A stretch of 64,000 nucleotides of DNA from Sphingomonas zeae (GTDB lineage: Bacteria > Pseudomonadota > Alphaproteobacteria > Sphingomonadales > Sphingomonadaceae), in contig NZ_JACIFA010000014.1 of NCBI RefSeq assembly GCF_014197135.1, forward strand, positions 24,857 to 88,856, in the 5' to 3' direction. The notes beneath the pieces were generated by a model. That model saw only the letters and a list, made by a program, of their open reading frames with translations. It was not told the DNA's origin and did no database searches. Below are positions 9,006 through 16,961 of the stretch, piece after piece (position 1 is the first letter of the stretch; every line of letters begins with the position of its first letter). A program made the position numbers and the translations under genes.

Positions 9006-10876
9006 GCGCCGCTCCTCCGCGGTCGCTGGGGCCAGAACCATCCGGTCAGGGCTGCGCCGATCGGCACCGCGCCGACCACAATGGCCCAGGGCGTGAAGAT
9101 GCTGGCGATGAACATCGCGCTGACCGCCAGCGCCGACAGGAGCGGCCATATGGAGGGCGACGCGCTTTTCTGCCGATAGAGCGGATCGGCGTCGGTGACC
9201 GAGGTGATGAGGACCTCCCGCCGCGCGATCGCCACCCCGTCCGCGACACGCAGCGGACGACCGCCGTTCCACATTGGGGTCAGGCCGTCGACCATCGGCG
9301 TATAGGCCAGGTTCCACGAGGGCGCAGGCGCCTCGCCCGCCCATTCGAGCGTTGATCCGCCCCAGGGATCGCCGCCCGATGGCGCGCCCCGCCAATAGCT
9401 GACCAGCGCATTGGCGACAAACACCAGCCCGCCCGCCACCGCGACGACGCTGCCCAGGGTCGCGACCTGGTTCAGCCCCTCCCAGCCCATGCCCGCCGGA
9501 TAGGTATAGACCCGGCGCGGCATTCCCATGAGGCCGAGCAGATGCATCGGGAAGAAACCCAGATTGAACCCGCCGACGATCAGCGCGAAGGCGATCCTCC
9601 CCCAGCGCTCCGACATCATCCGCCCCGTCGCCTTGGGGTACCAGTAGCAGAACGCGCCGAAGAGCGGGAACATTGCGCCGCCGACCAGCACATAATGGAA
9701 ATGCGCCACGATGAAGTAGCTGTCGGTCAGCTGCAGATCGAGCGCCGCCGACGCCGTCATCACGCCCGATAGTCCGCCGATAACGAAGGTCGTGACGAAC
9801 CCGATCACCCACAGCATCGGCGTCGCCAGCCAAGGCCGCCCGCTCCACATGGTCGCGATCCAGCAGAATATCTGGAGCCCTGCGGGCAGCGCGATCGCCA
9901 TGCTGGCGGCCGTGTAGAAATTGTTGCCGAGGCGCGGAAGCCCGACCGCGAACATGTGGTGCACCCACAGACCAAAGGCGAGTGCACCGATCGACAGGAT
10001 CGCCAGCACGATCACCGAATGGCCGAACAGCGGACGACGCGAAAACGTCTCGACGATCGCCGAGACGAAGCCGGTTGCGGGCACGAAGATGATGTACACC
10101 TCCGGATGGCCGAAAAACCAGAAAAGGTGCTGGAAGAGCAGTACGTCTCCGCCGCTGGCGGGCGAGAAGAAATGGGTGGAGACCAGCCGGTCGGCGATCA
10201 GCATCGACGTCACCAGCATGATCGCGGGCATCGACAGGATCGTCATGATCGACGCGACGAGCATGGCCCAAAGAAAGACGGGCATTCTGGCCAAAGTCAT
10301 GCCGGGCGGGCGCATCTTCAGGATGGTCGCGGCGACGTTGACCGAAGCGGCGAGCGCGGCAACCTCGGTAAAGGTGATCATCTGCGCCCAGATGTCGGCC
10401 CGGTGGCCGGGCGCATAGGCCGGGCCGCTGAGCGGCGGATATTCGAACCAGCCGAGATCGGGGGTGATGTCCAGCGCATGGCTGATCCACAGCGTCAGCA
10501 CCCCGCCCAGATACAGCCAGTAGCTGAAAGCCCCCAGCCGGGGAAAGGCCATGTTGCGTTGCCCCAGCATCAGCGGGACCAGCCATAGGGCCATGGCCTC
10601 CATCACCGGCACCGAGACAAGGAACAACATCGTCGACCCGTGCAGCGAGAAGCTTTCATTGTAGAGCTGCGGCCCCATCCGGACATTTTCGGGCGTCGAC
10701 AGTTGCCACCGCATGTCGAGCGCCAGCATGCCTGCCAGGAACATCAACAGCAGCGCGGTTACGATATAGCGCGCCGCGATCCGCTTGTGATCGACCGTAG
10801 TCAGGAAACCCCATAGCCCCGGGGGATCGCGCCAGGTCAGCGACAGGCGGTCGAGCCGATCCTGATCGGGCCTCAT
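9002..10876 (-). CDS. ctaD: Cytochrome c oxidase subunit I (heme-copper catalytic subunit), unusual proton pathways
   Basis: A 624-residue, about 13-helix subunit. All metal ligands are visible: heme a H79 and H394, heme a3 H392, and CuB H257, H306 and H307. The HPEVY motif with the cross-linked tyrosine is at 257-261. Oxygen reduction chemistry should therefore be intact. The D-pathway entry normally reads PDMAFPRLNN but here reads RNMAFPRLGA (N108 in place of Asp, G/A in place of both Asn). The K-pathway segment PTGIK reads PAGLQ (Q335 in place of Lys). The glutamate of HPEVY is kept. Starts and stops overlap both neighbours as ATGA. Proton pumping is therefore doubtful; see findings. Confidence 0.93.
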   Translation of the reverse strand: MRPDQDRLDRLSLTWRDPPGLWGFLTTVDHKRIAARYIVTALLLMFLAGMLALDMRWQLSTPENVRMGPQLYNESFSLHGSTMLFLVSVPVMEAMALWLVPLMLGQRNMAFPRLGAFSYWLYLGGVLTLWISHALDITPDLGWFEYPPLSGPAYAPGHRADIWAQMITFTEVAALAASVNVAATILKMRPPGMTLARMPVFLWAMLVASIMTILSMPAIMLVTSMLIADRLVSTHFFSPASGGDVLLFQHLFWFFGHPEVYIIFVPATGFVSAIVETFSRRPLFGHSVIVLAILSIGALAFGLWVHHMFAVGLPRLGNNFYTAASMAIALPAGLQIFCWIATMWSGRPWLATPMLWVIGFVTTFVIGGLSGVMTASAALDLQLTDSYFIVAHFHYVLVGGAMFPLFGAFCYWYPKATGRMMSERWGRIAFALIVGGFNLGFFPMHLLGLMGMPRRVYTYPAGMGWEGLNQVATLGSVVAVAGGLVFVANALVSYWRGAPSGGDPWGGSTLEWAGEAPAPSWNLAYTPMVDGLTPMWNGGRPLRVADGVAIARREVLITSVTDADPLYRQKSASPSIWPLLSALAVSAMFIASIFTPWAIVVGAVPIGAALTGWFWPQRPRRSGA

Positions 10877-11835
10877 TTCAGGCTCTCCATATAGGCGGCG
10901 AGCGCGTCGGCGTCAGGACCCGATAGGGGCACGGCCGGCATCGACGTGCCCGGCTTCAACGCCTGAGGCTGCGTGATCCATCCCTGCAGGTTGCCACGCG
11001 TCATGGTCAGCGTGCCCGCCGCGATCGACTTTCGCGACGCGAGATGTGTCAGGTCCGGCCCGACGCGCCCCGACGCCCCCGTTCCGCGAATGGCGTGGCA
11101 AACGGCGCAGGCGTTCGCGAATACCGCCGCGCCGCGCGAGGCCGGTGATGGGGCGGGCCGCGCCTGCTCCGTCAGCCAGGCCTCAAACGCAGCGACACTC
11201 TCCACCTTCACGTCGAGCGCCATATGGGCGTGCTGCGTCCCGCAAAACTCTGCGCATTGGCCGCGAAACCAGCCGACGCGACGGGGCGTCAGGTCGAGCA
11301 CGTTGCGGCGGCCGGGGATCATGTCGAGCTTGCCCGCGACATTGGGCACCCAAAAGCTATGGATCACGTCTGCAGAGCCCAGAGCGACGCGCGTCGTCCG
11401 GTCCAGCGGCAGATGGAGTTCATTGGCGGTTTCGATCCATCGCCCGGTCGCGGGATCGCGATATTCGATCCGCCACCACCATTGATGCCCGGTGACGCGC
11501 ACCATCATCGCGCCCTGCCTCCGCGAGGCGAATACGGCGCGGTCGGCCACGAAGCTGCCGACGATCAGGACGGTCAGGCCGATGACGATGACGATGGCTG
11601 CCCCCCAGAGACTGCGCTCCGGCACCTCTGCGGCCTGGCCCGCCGAACGGACGCGCCGCAGGCTCCAGCCCAGTCCGACGAGGACCAGCGCATAGATTCC
11701 GCCGCACACCGCCATCATGAGCAGGAACAGATTGTGCAACGCCGTCGCCTGATCGCCGCCGGGCGCCAGCGGCGACTGCACCCCCTGGCATCCGGCGAGC
11801 AAGAGCATGATAGCCACCACGCCGATCCGTGTCAT
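10873..11835 (-). CDS. ctaC: Cytochrome c oxidase subunit II fused to cytochrome c (caa3 type)
   Basis: A 320-residue lipoprotein (lipobox LLAGC, Cys16) with two transmembrane helices, then a cupredoxin domain. The CuA ligands are H159, C194, E196, C198, H202 and M205, and the tryptophan cluster for electron entry is at residues 119-121. A C-terminal cytochrome c domain follows with C243-A-V-C246-H247 and a 'GTSMPAV' methionine. This is the caa3 layout, in which electrons pass from cytochrome c through CuA to subunit I. The ATG at 11835 overlaps the preceding stop (ATGA). Longer upstream starts in this frame give non-protein-like sequence and are rejected. Confidence 0.93.
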   Translation of the reverse strand: MTRIGVVAIMLLLAGCQGVQSPLAPGGDQATALHNLFLLMMAVCGGIYALVLVGLGWSLRRVRSAGQAAEVPERSLWGAAIVIVIGLTVLIVGSFVADRAVFASRRQGAMMVRVTGHQWWWRIEYRDPATGRWIETANELHLPLDRTTRVALGSADVIHSFWVPNVAGKLDMIPGRRNVLDLTPRRVGWFRGQCAEFCGTQHAHMALDVKVESVAAFEAWLTEQARPAPSPASRGAAVFANACAVCHAIRGTGASGRVGPDLTHLASRKSIAAGTLTMTRGNLQGWITQPQALKPGTSMPAVPLSGPDADALAAYMESLK

Positions 11836-12290
11836 TGCGGCCCCCGCCATGTCGCGGCTTGGGGTTCGGATCTTTGATCGAGCATCTGCCGCCGCCGTTT
11901 CTGAGGCGTGTGCCGCTCCAGGTCCCGTACATAGGCGGTCAATTGCCAGAGCTGTTCGTCGGGGATGCGCGTGGCGTAAGACCGATCGCCATGGCCATGT
12001 GCGATCGATGCGAAGACAGCTGGGAAGTCGGCCCCCCGCCGCAGCCCGTCGGCGAGGTCGCGTGTTCCGGGAGCGCCGTCGTGGTGGCAGCCGGCACAGC
12101 CATAATATTGAAAATATCGGCCGCCCTGCGCGATCTGCCACACATTGCCCTGGAACAGGGCGATGCGCGGGTCCTTCTTACCGACCGGCGCGGTTTGTGC
12201 CACGGTCGGTCCGATGTCACGCGCCTCCTTGCCGCACGCGCTGATCAGACAGGCCAAGACCATCACCCTCCCCGGCCGCCATTGCGCCAC
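11832..12290 (-). CDS. Lipoprotein c-type cytochrome, first gene of the oxidase operon
   Basis: A GTG start at 12290 is preferred because GGAGGG lies four bases upstream (12295-12300). An ATG at 12338 would lengthen the protein without such a site. The resulting 152 residues begin with a lipoprotein signal (lipobox LISAC, Cys19) and contain a cytochrome c site C65-A-G-C-H69. The 'DEQLWQLTAYVRDL' helix is typical of the C-terminal helix of class I cytochromes. It probably feeds electrons to subunit II. No clear methionine ligand was identified. Its stop overlaps the start of the subunit II gene. Confidence 0.85.
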   Translation of the reverse strand: MAQWRPGRVMVLACLISACGKEARDIGPTVAQTAPVGKKDPRIALFQGNVWQIAQGGRYFQYYGCAGCHHDGAPGTRDLADGLRRGADFPAVFASIAHGHGDRSYATRIPDEQLWQLTAYVRDLERHTPQKRRRQMLDQRSEPQAATWRGPQ

Positions 12291-12552
12291 ATGACCCTCC
12301 ACCGCCTGGTCGGGCGACCCTAATCCGGATCGCGCCATGTGCCATAATCCATGTGAAGTGATGGCGGGGCCTATCCCTTTGAATCCGTTTATCTCTAAGG
12401 CAGCGCCCTAGCCGTATGGATGATCGAGCGAGTCGTCCCTTCGCCTTTCCTCATCGCCCCTGTGCTGATCTGTGATAGCCGGTTGATGCCCCGCCATTTC
12501 GGAACGACGCGATCTTGCCCCTGTTGTGTCTTCCAGCAGCAAGGAGCGAGCC

Positions 12553-12834
12553 ATGAAAGCCGTCATATGGCATGACATCGGCGATATCCGCATACAGGAA
12601 CCCACCGATGTGATCGGCGTGGAGGCGGAACATGCCCATGATGGTTCCGCCGCCGAACGGGCCGATAGCGATAAGGACGCGGATCAGCTCGACCAGATCG
12701 CTCCCGATTACCGAGACACCCCACCCTTCATGCCAGGAGACGCCCCGACTCAGGCGCTACGGTGGGCGGTAAAAGCCCTGGCCAAAGCGGGCACGCTGTC
12801 GATCATCGGCGTCTATCCGCCGGCGGCCGCCTGA
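12553..12834 (+). pseudogene. Remnant of zinc-dependent alcohol dehydrogenase (internal deletion)
   Basis: An AAGGAG ribosome site precedes ATG 12553. The first 18 residues (KAVIWHDIGDIRIQEPTD) match the start of FdhA/Tdh-type zinc alcohol dehydrogenases. The frame then jumps directly to 'GVEAEHAH', and later 'ALRWAVKALAKAGTLSIIGVY', which belongs to the cofactor-binding half. The zinc-binding and most of the catalytic region are absent, and the C-terminus is missing. At about 94 codons against a usual 380-400, it cannot be an active enzyme. The frame remains open, consistent with in-frame deletion. It lies just upstream of the DUF4267 gene and may still be translated as a leader. Confidence 0.7.
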
Positions 12835-12851
12835 GACAGGGATACCGCCTC

Positions 12852-13235
12852 ATGAACCGCAAACGCGCCTTCCTGGTACTTACTGGCGTGCTGGCGGCTG
12901 TGTTCCTGCTGCTCGGTGGATTGTTCGTCTGTGCACCCGAAGCGGGGGCCGCTATTTACGGCGTGCCCGGTAACGATCGGAGCGCGCTGATCTATGTCCG
13001 CGCTGTCGCCATTCGCGATCTCGCATTGTCCGCCTATCTGATCGGGCTGGCTCGGGCCGAAAACATTCGGGCGTTGACGATCCTTTGCGCCGCAACGATC
13101 GTCATCCCTATCGGAGACATGGCGTTGCTGATGCTGTCAGGCACCGGCGGCGCCCCTCACTATTTTTTGCATATGAGCAGCCTGCTGTGCTTTGCGGCCA
13201 CCGCGCTGTGGGGGCATCGCCTCACGAGGCGATAG
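12852..13235 (+). CDS. DUF4267-like small integral membrane protein
   Basis: A 127-residue protein with four predicted membrane helices. The segment 'YGVPGNDRSALIYVRAVAIRDLALSAYLIG' resembles DUF4267 membrane proteins. The ATG at 12852 fits best because the hydrophobic helix begins eight residues later. The family has no known function. The gene follows a degenerate dehydrogenase by 17 bp. Confidence 0.65.
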   Translation: MNRKRAFLVLTGVLAAVFLLLGGLFVCAPEAGAAIYGVPGNDRSALIYVRAVAIRDLALSAYLIGLARAENIRALTILCAATIVIPIGDMALLMLSGTGGAPHYFLHMSSLLCFAATALWGHRLTRR

Positions 13236-13349
13236 ATGGCAGAAAAGCTGATGCAAGACGGCTTCGTCGGGTTGCCGCGCCATGCGGCATCAGCGCGGCA
13301 AGGGAGGCGTGCCTGGAGCGCCCGGTTCAGAGACAATTTGCATTCATCT

Positions 13350-13369
13350 AGATAGATAGCTACCTATCT
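13350..13369. promoter_or_regulatory. Palindromic operator upstream of marR
   Basis: A 20-bp inverted repeat (AGATAGATAGCTACCTATCT) in which 18 of 20 bases match the reverse complement. It ends six bases before the marR start codon. The size and placement suit a MarR dimer autoregulating its own operon. It is the likely control site for the efflux genes. Confidence 0.65.
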
Positions 13370-13375
13370 TCTTAT

Positions 13376-13828
13376 ATGTCTGATTCTCGAAGCCAGCTCG
13401 AACGCCGCTTGGCGACGGCGCTGATCCCCCTGGCGCGCAGCTACCGGCGGCATCTCGATCGAGCGTTGGCGGAGCTGTCACTTTCACACTCGTCCGCCCT
13501 CGCGGTGATGTTGCTAGGTCGCATGGAGGACGGCGTGCGCCAGGGCATGTTGGCGGAGCAGCTTGGCGTGGAAGGTCCATCGGTCGTACCGCTCGTCGAC
13601 CAGATCGAACGGGCAGGACTGGCCGAGCGGCGCGCCGATGCGACCGACAAGCGCGCCAAGACGATCCACCTTACATCAGCCGGCCGCGCGCTCGCCGCAC
13701 AGGCGGAGGTTCGCTCCACGGAAATCCGGGCTGCGCTCTTCGCCGGTGTCCCGGCCGGTGATCTGGCCATCGCGATCGGCGTGCTAGAGCGGCTTGGCCA
13801 GGCGATCGGCTCCTCCGAGACGGATTGA
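13376..13828 (+). CDS. MarR family transcriptional regulator of the efflux operon
   Basis: A 150-residue winged-helix protein. The recognition region 'LAEQLGVEGPSVVPLVDQIERAGLAERR' and the wing 'DKRAKTIHLTSAGRALAAQAE' are standard MarR features. No ribosome site precedes the ATG at 13376, and the palindrome ends only six bases upstream. The mRNA may therefore be leaderless, which would place the operator over the promoter. The stop is four bases before the FUSC gene, so it probably represses marR-FUSC-DUF1656-HlyD-OMF and is released by an aromatic or phenolic ligand. Confidence 0.88.
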   Translation: MSDSRSQLERRLATALIPLARSYRRHLDRALAELSLSHSSALAVMLLGRMEDGVRQGMLAEQLGVEGPSVVPLVDQIERAGLAERRADATDKRAKTIHLTSAGRALAAQAEVRSTEIRAALFAGVPAGDLAIAIGVLERLGQAIGSSETD

Positions 13829-13832
13829 GCAT

Positions 13833-15842
13833 ATGCGCATCGGGGTGCGGGAGGCGGCGTTTTCCGTCAATTGCTTCGCGGCGGCGATGCTGGCGCTGGT
13901 CGTGTCGTTCCGGCTTGGGCTGGATCGGCCGTTCTGGGCGATGGCGACCGTATACATCACCAGCCAGCCGCTGAGCGGGGCGGTGCGCTCCAAGGCGGTG
14001 TTCCGCCTGATCGGCACCATCGTCGGGGCGAGCGCCACCGTGGTGCTCGTACCGTTGCTGGTCAACGCGCCGGTCTTGCTGTCGCTGGCGCTCGCGCTCT
14101 GGGTTGCGGGTTGCCAGTTCGTCTCGCTGCTCGACCGAACGCCCCGTTCCTACCTCTTCATGCTTGCCGGCTATACCGCCGCGATCGTCGGCTTTCCGAG
14201 CGTCACCCACCCGGAGGCGATTTTTCAGGTCGCCGTGCTCCGCGCGCAGGAGATCGGCATCGGCGTCACTTGCGCGGCCGTCATCCACGCCGTCTTCTGG
14301 CCGCGCAGCGTCACCACATTGCTACGGACGCGGCTTCAGGCTGTACTCGACGAGGCGGAAAGCTGGATTGCCGACTCGCTCGCCCCCGAGAAGCTGGCAC
14401 GTACGGATGCCAAGCGACGCCGCCTCGCCGCCGACGTCACGGAACTGCATGTGATGGCCACGCATGTGCCGTTCGATACCGCGACGCAGCGGCCGACCAA
14501 AGCCGTGCTCGCGGCGCTGCAGGACCGGTTCGTACTGCTTATTCCCCTCGTGTCCGCCGTCGAGGACCGCATCCGCAGCGTTGCGGCAATAGACGCCATC
14601 CCTGCCCCCGTGGCTGCGCTGGTCGACGATGTCCGCCGCTGGTCCCGTGCGCCGGACAGCGCCACGCCGGCCGCCCTCGCCGCGCGCTGCGAGGCGCTGT
14701 CCGCCGACCAACCCATGCGGACTTGGGCAGACCTGCTGATCGTCAATCTGCTCGACCGCCTCGGTGAGTTGGTCACGGCGCTGGACACGACCCGGCATGT
14801 TGCCGCGCAGGTGACGGCGCCCGACGCGCCGATGCCGGAGCATGTCCGCTCCCTGCTGCGCGAGCGGCAGCGGCGGCCGCTTCACCGAGACTATGCCCTG
14901 GCGCTGTTATCCGCCGTCGCGACGGCGATCGCGATCCTGGGCTGCTGCGCCTTCTGGATCGTCACCTCCTGGCCGGAAGGGGCGGTCGCGGCGATGATCG
15001 CTGCGGTCGTATGCTGTTTCTTTGCGACGATGGACGATCCGGTTCCGGCCCAACGAGGATTCCTGATCTGGACCGCCGTGTCGCTGCCGCTGACGGCGCT
15101 TTACCTCTTCGCGCTTCTTCCGCTGGTGCACAGCTTTGAAATGCTGGCGCTGGTGCTGGCACCGGCGCTGCTGATTTCCGGCGCGCTGCTTGCGTTGCCG
15201 CATTGGTATGGCCGGATGATGCCAATGATCCTCGGCCTGGCGGGTGGCCTTGCATTGACCAACACCTTCTCCGCCGACGCGGTAGGTTTCTTCAATGGTG
15301 GCATCGCCCAGCTCATCGGGGTGGCGGCCGCGATCCTCGCAACCCGGCTCTTTCGCAGTCTCGGCGCCGGAACCGGCATTCGTCGGCTGCGTCGCGCGGG
15401 CTGGCGCGAACTCGCCGATCTCGCGTCCCGCCCATCCAGCCTCGCGATCGCGACGTGGAGGAGCCGGATGTTCGACCGGGTGGGACTGCTCGCCGCGCGC
15501 GTGGGCGATATCGACCGGGCGGATCGGGATGTCGGGATGGCGGCGTTGCGCGAATTGCGGGTGGGCATGAATGTGGCCCAGCTCGCACCCGAACGGGTCG
15601 GCGACACCCCGGAAATCGCGGCATTGCGGTCGGACATCGCAGCATATTTCCGCACCTGCGCCATCGAAGGGGCAGCGGTACCGGCCCCCACGCTGCGTGT
15701 ACGGATCGATGCGGCCATCGCGTCCGCGATCGACCTGCCCATCTCGGAATCCCGATCGAACGAGCTCATCGCGCTGACCGGGCTGCGGCGGAACTTCTTT
15801 CCGCACGCGCCCGCCTGGGAAACGCAGAAGGAGGCGGCGTGA
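13833..15842 (+). CDS. FUSC/AaeB-like inner-membrane efflux transporter
   Basis: A 669-residue protein with the fusaric-acid-resistance layout: an N-terminal bundle of about six helices, a soluble middle domain (about residues 160-350), a second helix bundle, and a soluble C-terminal region. 'VSFRLGLDRPFWAMATVYITSQPLSG' is typical of the first bundle. Homologues (AaeB) export aromatic carboxylic acids with a membrane fusion protein. The start at 13833 avoids the marR coding end. The stop overlaps the DUF1656 start (TGATG). The partner genes AaeX-like and AaeA-like follow directly. Confidence 0.88.
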   Translation: MRIGVREAAFSVNCFAAAMLALVVSFRLGLDRPFWAMATVYITSQPLSGAVRSKAVFRLIGTIVGASATVVLVPLLVNAPVLLSLALALWVAGCQFVSLLDRTPRSYLFMLAGYTAAIVGFPSVTHPEAIFQVAVLRAQEIGIGVTCAAVIHAVFWPRSVTTLLRTRLQAVLDEAESWIADSLAPEKLARTDAKRRRLAADVTELHVMATHVPFDTATQRPTKAVLAALQDRFVLLIPLVSAVEDRIRSVAAIDAIPAPVAALVDDVRRWSRAPDSATPAALAARCEALSADQPMRTWADLLIVNLLDRLGELVTALDTTRHVAAQVTAPDAPMPEHVRSLLRERQRRPLHRDYALALLSAVATAIAILGCCAFWIVTSWPEGAVAAMIAAVVCCFFATMDDPVPAQRGFLIWTAVSLPLTALYLFALLPLVHSFEMLALVLAPALLISGALLALPHWYGRMMPMILGLAGGLALTNTFSADAVGFFNGGIAQLIGVAAAILATRLFRSLGAGTGIRRLRRAGWRELADLASRPSSLAIATWRSRMFDRVGLLAARVGDIDRADRDVGMAALRELRVGMNVAQLAPERVGDTPEIAALRSDIAAYFRTCAIEGAAVPAPTLRVRIDAAIASAIDLPISESRSNELIALTGLRRNFFPHAPAWETQKEAA

Positions 15843-16063
15843 TGGGAGAAGTCGATCTGGCCGGGGTTTACGTCCACCCGCTGCTGATCGCCGCCATTCT
15901 GGCGTTCGTTGCCGCGGAGGCCGTCGGCTGGCTGCTCGGACGCCTGCGCCTCTATCGCTTTGTCTGGCATCGCGGCCTGTTCGACGTGGCACTCATCATT
16001 CTCTTTTGGGCTGGCTTCGCCTCGCTCCTCAACGGCGGCAATGTCGCTGCCCTTTTCGGTTAG
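15842..16063 (+). CDS. DUF1656 (AaeX-like) small membrane protein
   Basis: A 73-residue protein with two membrane helices (about 13-31 and 46-65), beginning MGEVDLAGVYVHPLL, as DUF1656 proteins do. It is almost always found between a FUSC transporter and an HlyD protein, as here. Its role in the pump is unclear, though it is probably a small accessory subunit. Its start overlaps the FUSC stop by one base. Confidence 0.88.
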   Translation: MGEVDLAGVYVHPLLIAAILAFVAAEAVGWLLGRLRLYRFVWHRGLFDVALIILFWAGFASLLNGGNVAALFG

Positions 16064-16067
16064 AAAA

Positions 16068-16961
16068 ATGAACAAGACTGCATTTCTGCGCGTCGCCGTG
16101 ACGCTGATGGTCGTGGTCCTTGCCGGTCTCGCGGGGCAACGCCTGTGGGCTCATTACGAGGAGGATCCATGGACCCGCGACGGGCGCGTCCGGGCCGATG
16201 TGGTCCAGGTGGCACCCGACGTGTCTGGGTTGATCACCAGGGTCCTTGTTCGCGACAATCAGCAGGTGGCCAGCGGCGCGCCGCTGTTCGAAGTCGACCG
16301 GCCACGGTACCAGCTGGCCGTGGCGCAGGCGCAGGCGGCCGTCGCGGCCCAGCAGGTGCAGCTCGCCCAGGCTCGGCGCGAGGCAAGGCGCAACCAGTCA
16401 TTGGGCGATCTCGTTGCCGGAGAAGTTCGGGAACAGAGCCTGGCCAAAGTCGCCCAACTCGACGCGTCTCTGGCGCAAGCGCGGACCGCCCTGGACACCG
16501 CCCGCCTTAACCTCGCCCGGACGGTGGTTCGCGCGAGCGTGGCGGGGACAGTGACCAACCTGGACTTGCGCCCCGGCGACTACGCCACCGCTGGCCATCC
16601 GGAATTTGCGATCATCGACAGAAGCTCGCTCCATATCATCGGCTATTTCGAGGAAACGAAGCTGGCCCGTATCCATGTCGGCGATCCGGTGCAGGTGCGC
16701 CTGATGGGCGATGCGAGCATGATTGCAGGGCATGTCCAAAGCATCGCTGGCGGCATCGAGGACCGCGATCGCAATTCCGGCGCAAACCTGCTGGCCAATG
16801 TGAATCCGACCTTCAGCTGGGTCCGGCTCGCGCAGCGCATCCCCGTCCGCGTCGCCATCGATCGGTTGCCCGCCGGGACCGAGCTGGTGGTCGGCCGCAC
16901 GGCGACCGTCGAGGTGCTGCCGCCAGCGAAGCCGAGCCATATGCCGGGAGCACGGGCATGA
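16068..16961 (+). CDS. HlyD/AaeA-like periplasmic adaptor (membrane fusion protein)
   Basis: A 297-residue protein with an N-terminal membrane anchor (about residues 6-26), a lipoyl half-motif ('VQVAPDVSGLITRVLVRDNQQV'), and an alanine/glutamine-rich coiled-coil hairpin (about 85-160). The second lipoyl half and a beta-barrel domain follow. This adaptor should bridge the FUSC transporter and the outer-membrane channel encoded next. The ATG at 16068 follows the DUF1656 stop by four bases. Confidence 0.92.
   Translation: MNKTAFLRVAVTLMVVVLAGLAGQRLWAHYEEDPWTRDGRVRADVVQVAPDVSGLITRVLVRDNQQVASGAPLFEVDRPRYQLAVAQAQAAVAAQQVQLAQARREARRNQSLGDLVAGEVREQSLAKVAQLDASLAQARTALDTARLNLARTVVRASVAGTVTNLDLRPGDYATAGHPEFAIIDRSSLHIIGYFEETKLARIHVGDPVQVRLMGDASMIAGHVQSIAGGIEDRDRNSGANLLANVNPTFSWVRLAQRIPVRVAIDRLPAGTELVVGRTATVEVLPPAKPSHMPGARA

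Noticed and set aside
12408..12639. Minus-strand frames over the alcohol dehydrogenase remnant
   Set aside because: They oppose the recognisable dehydrogenase fragment and have no family features.
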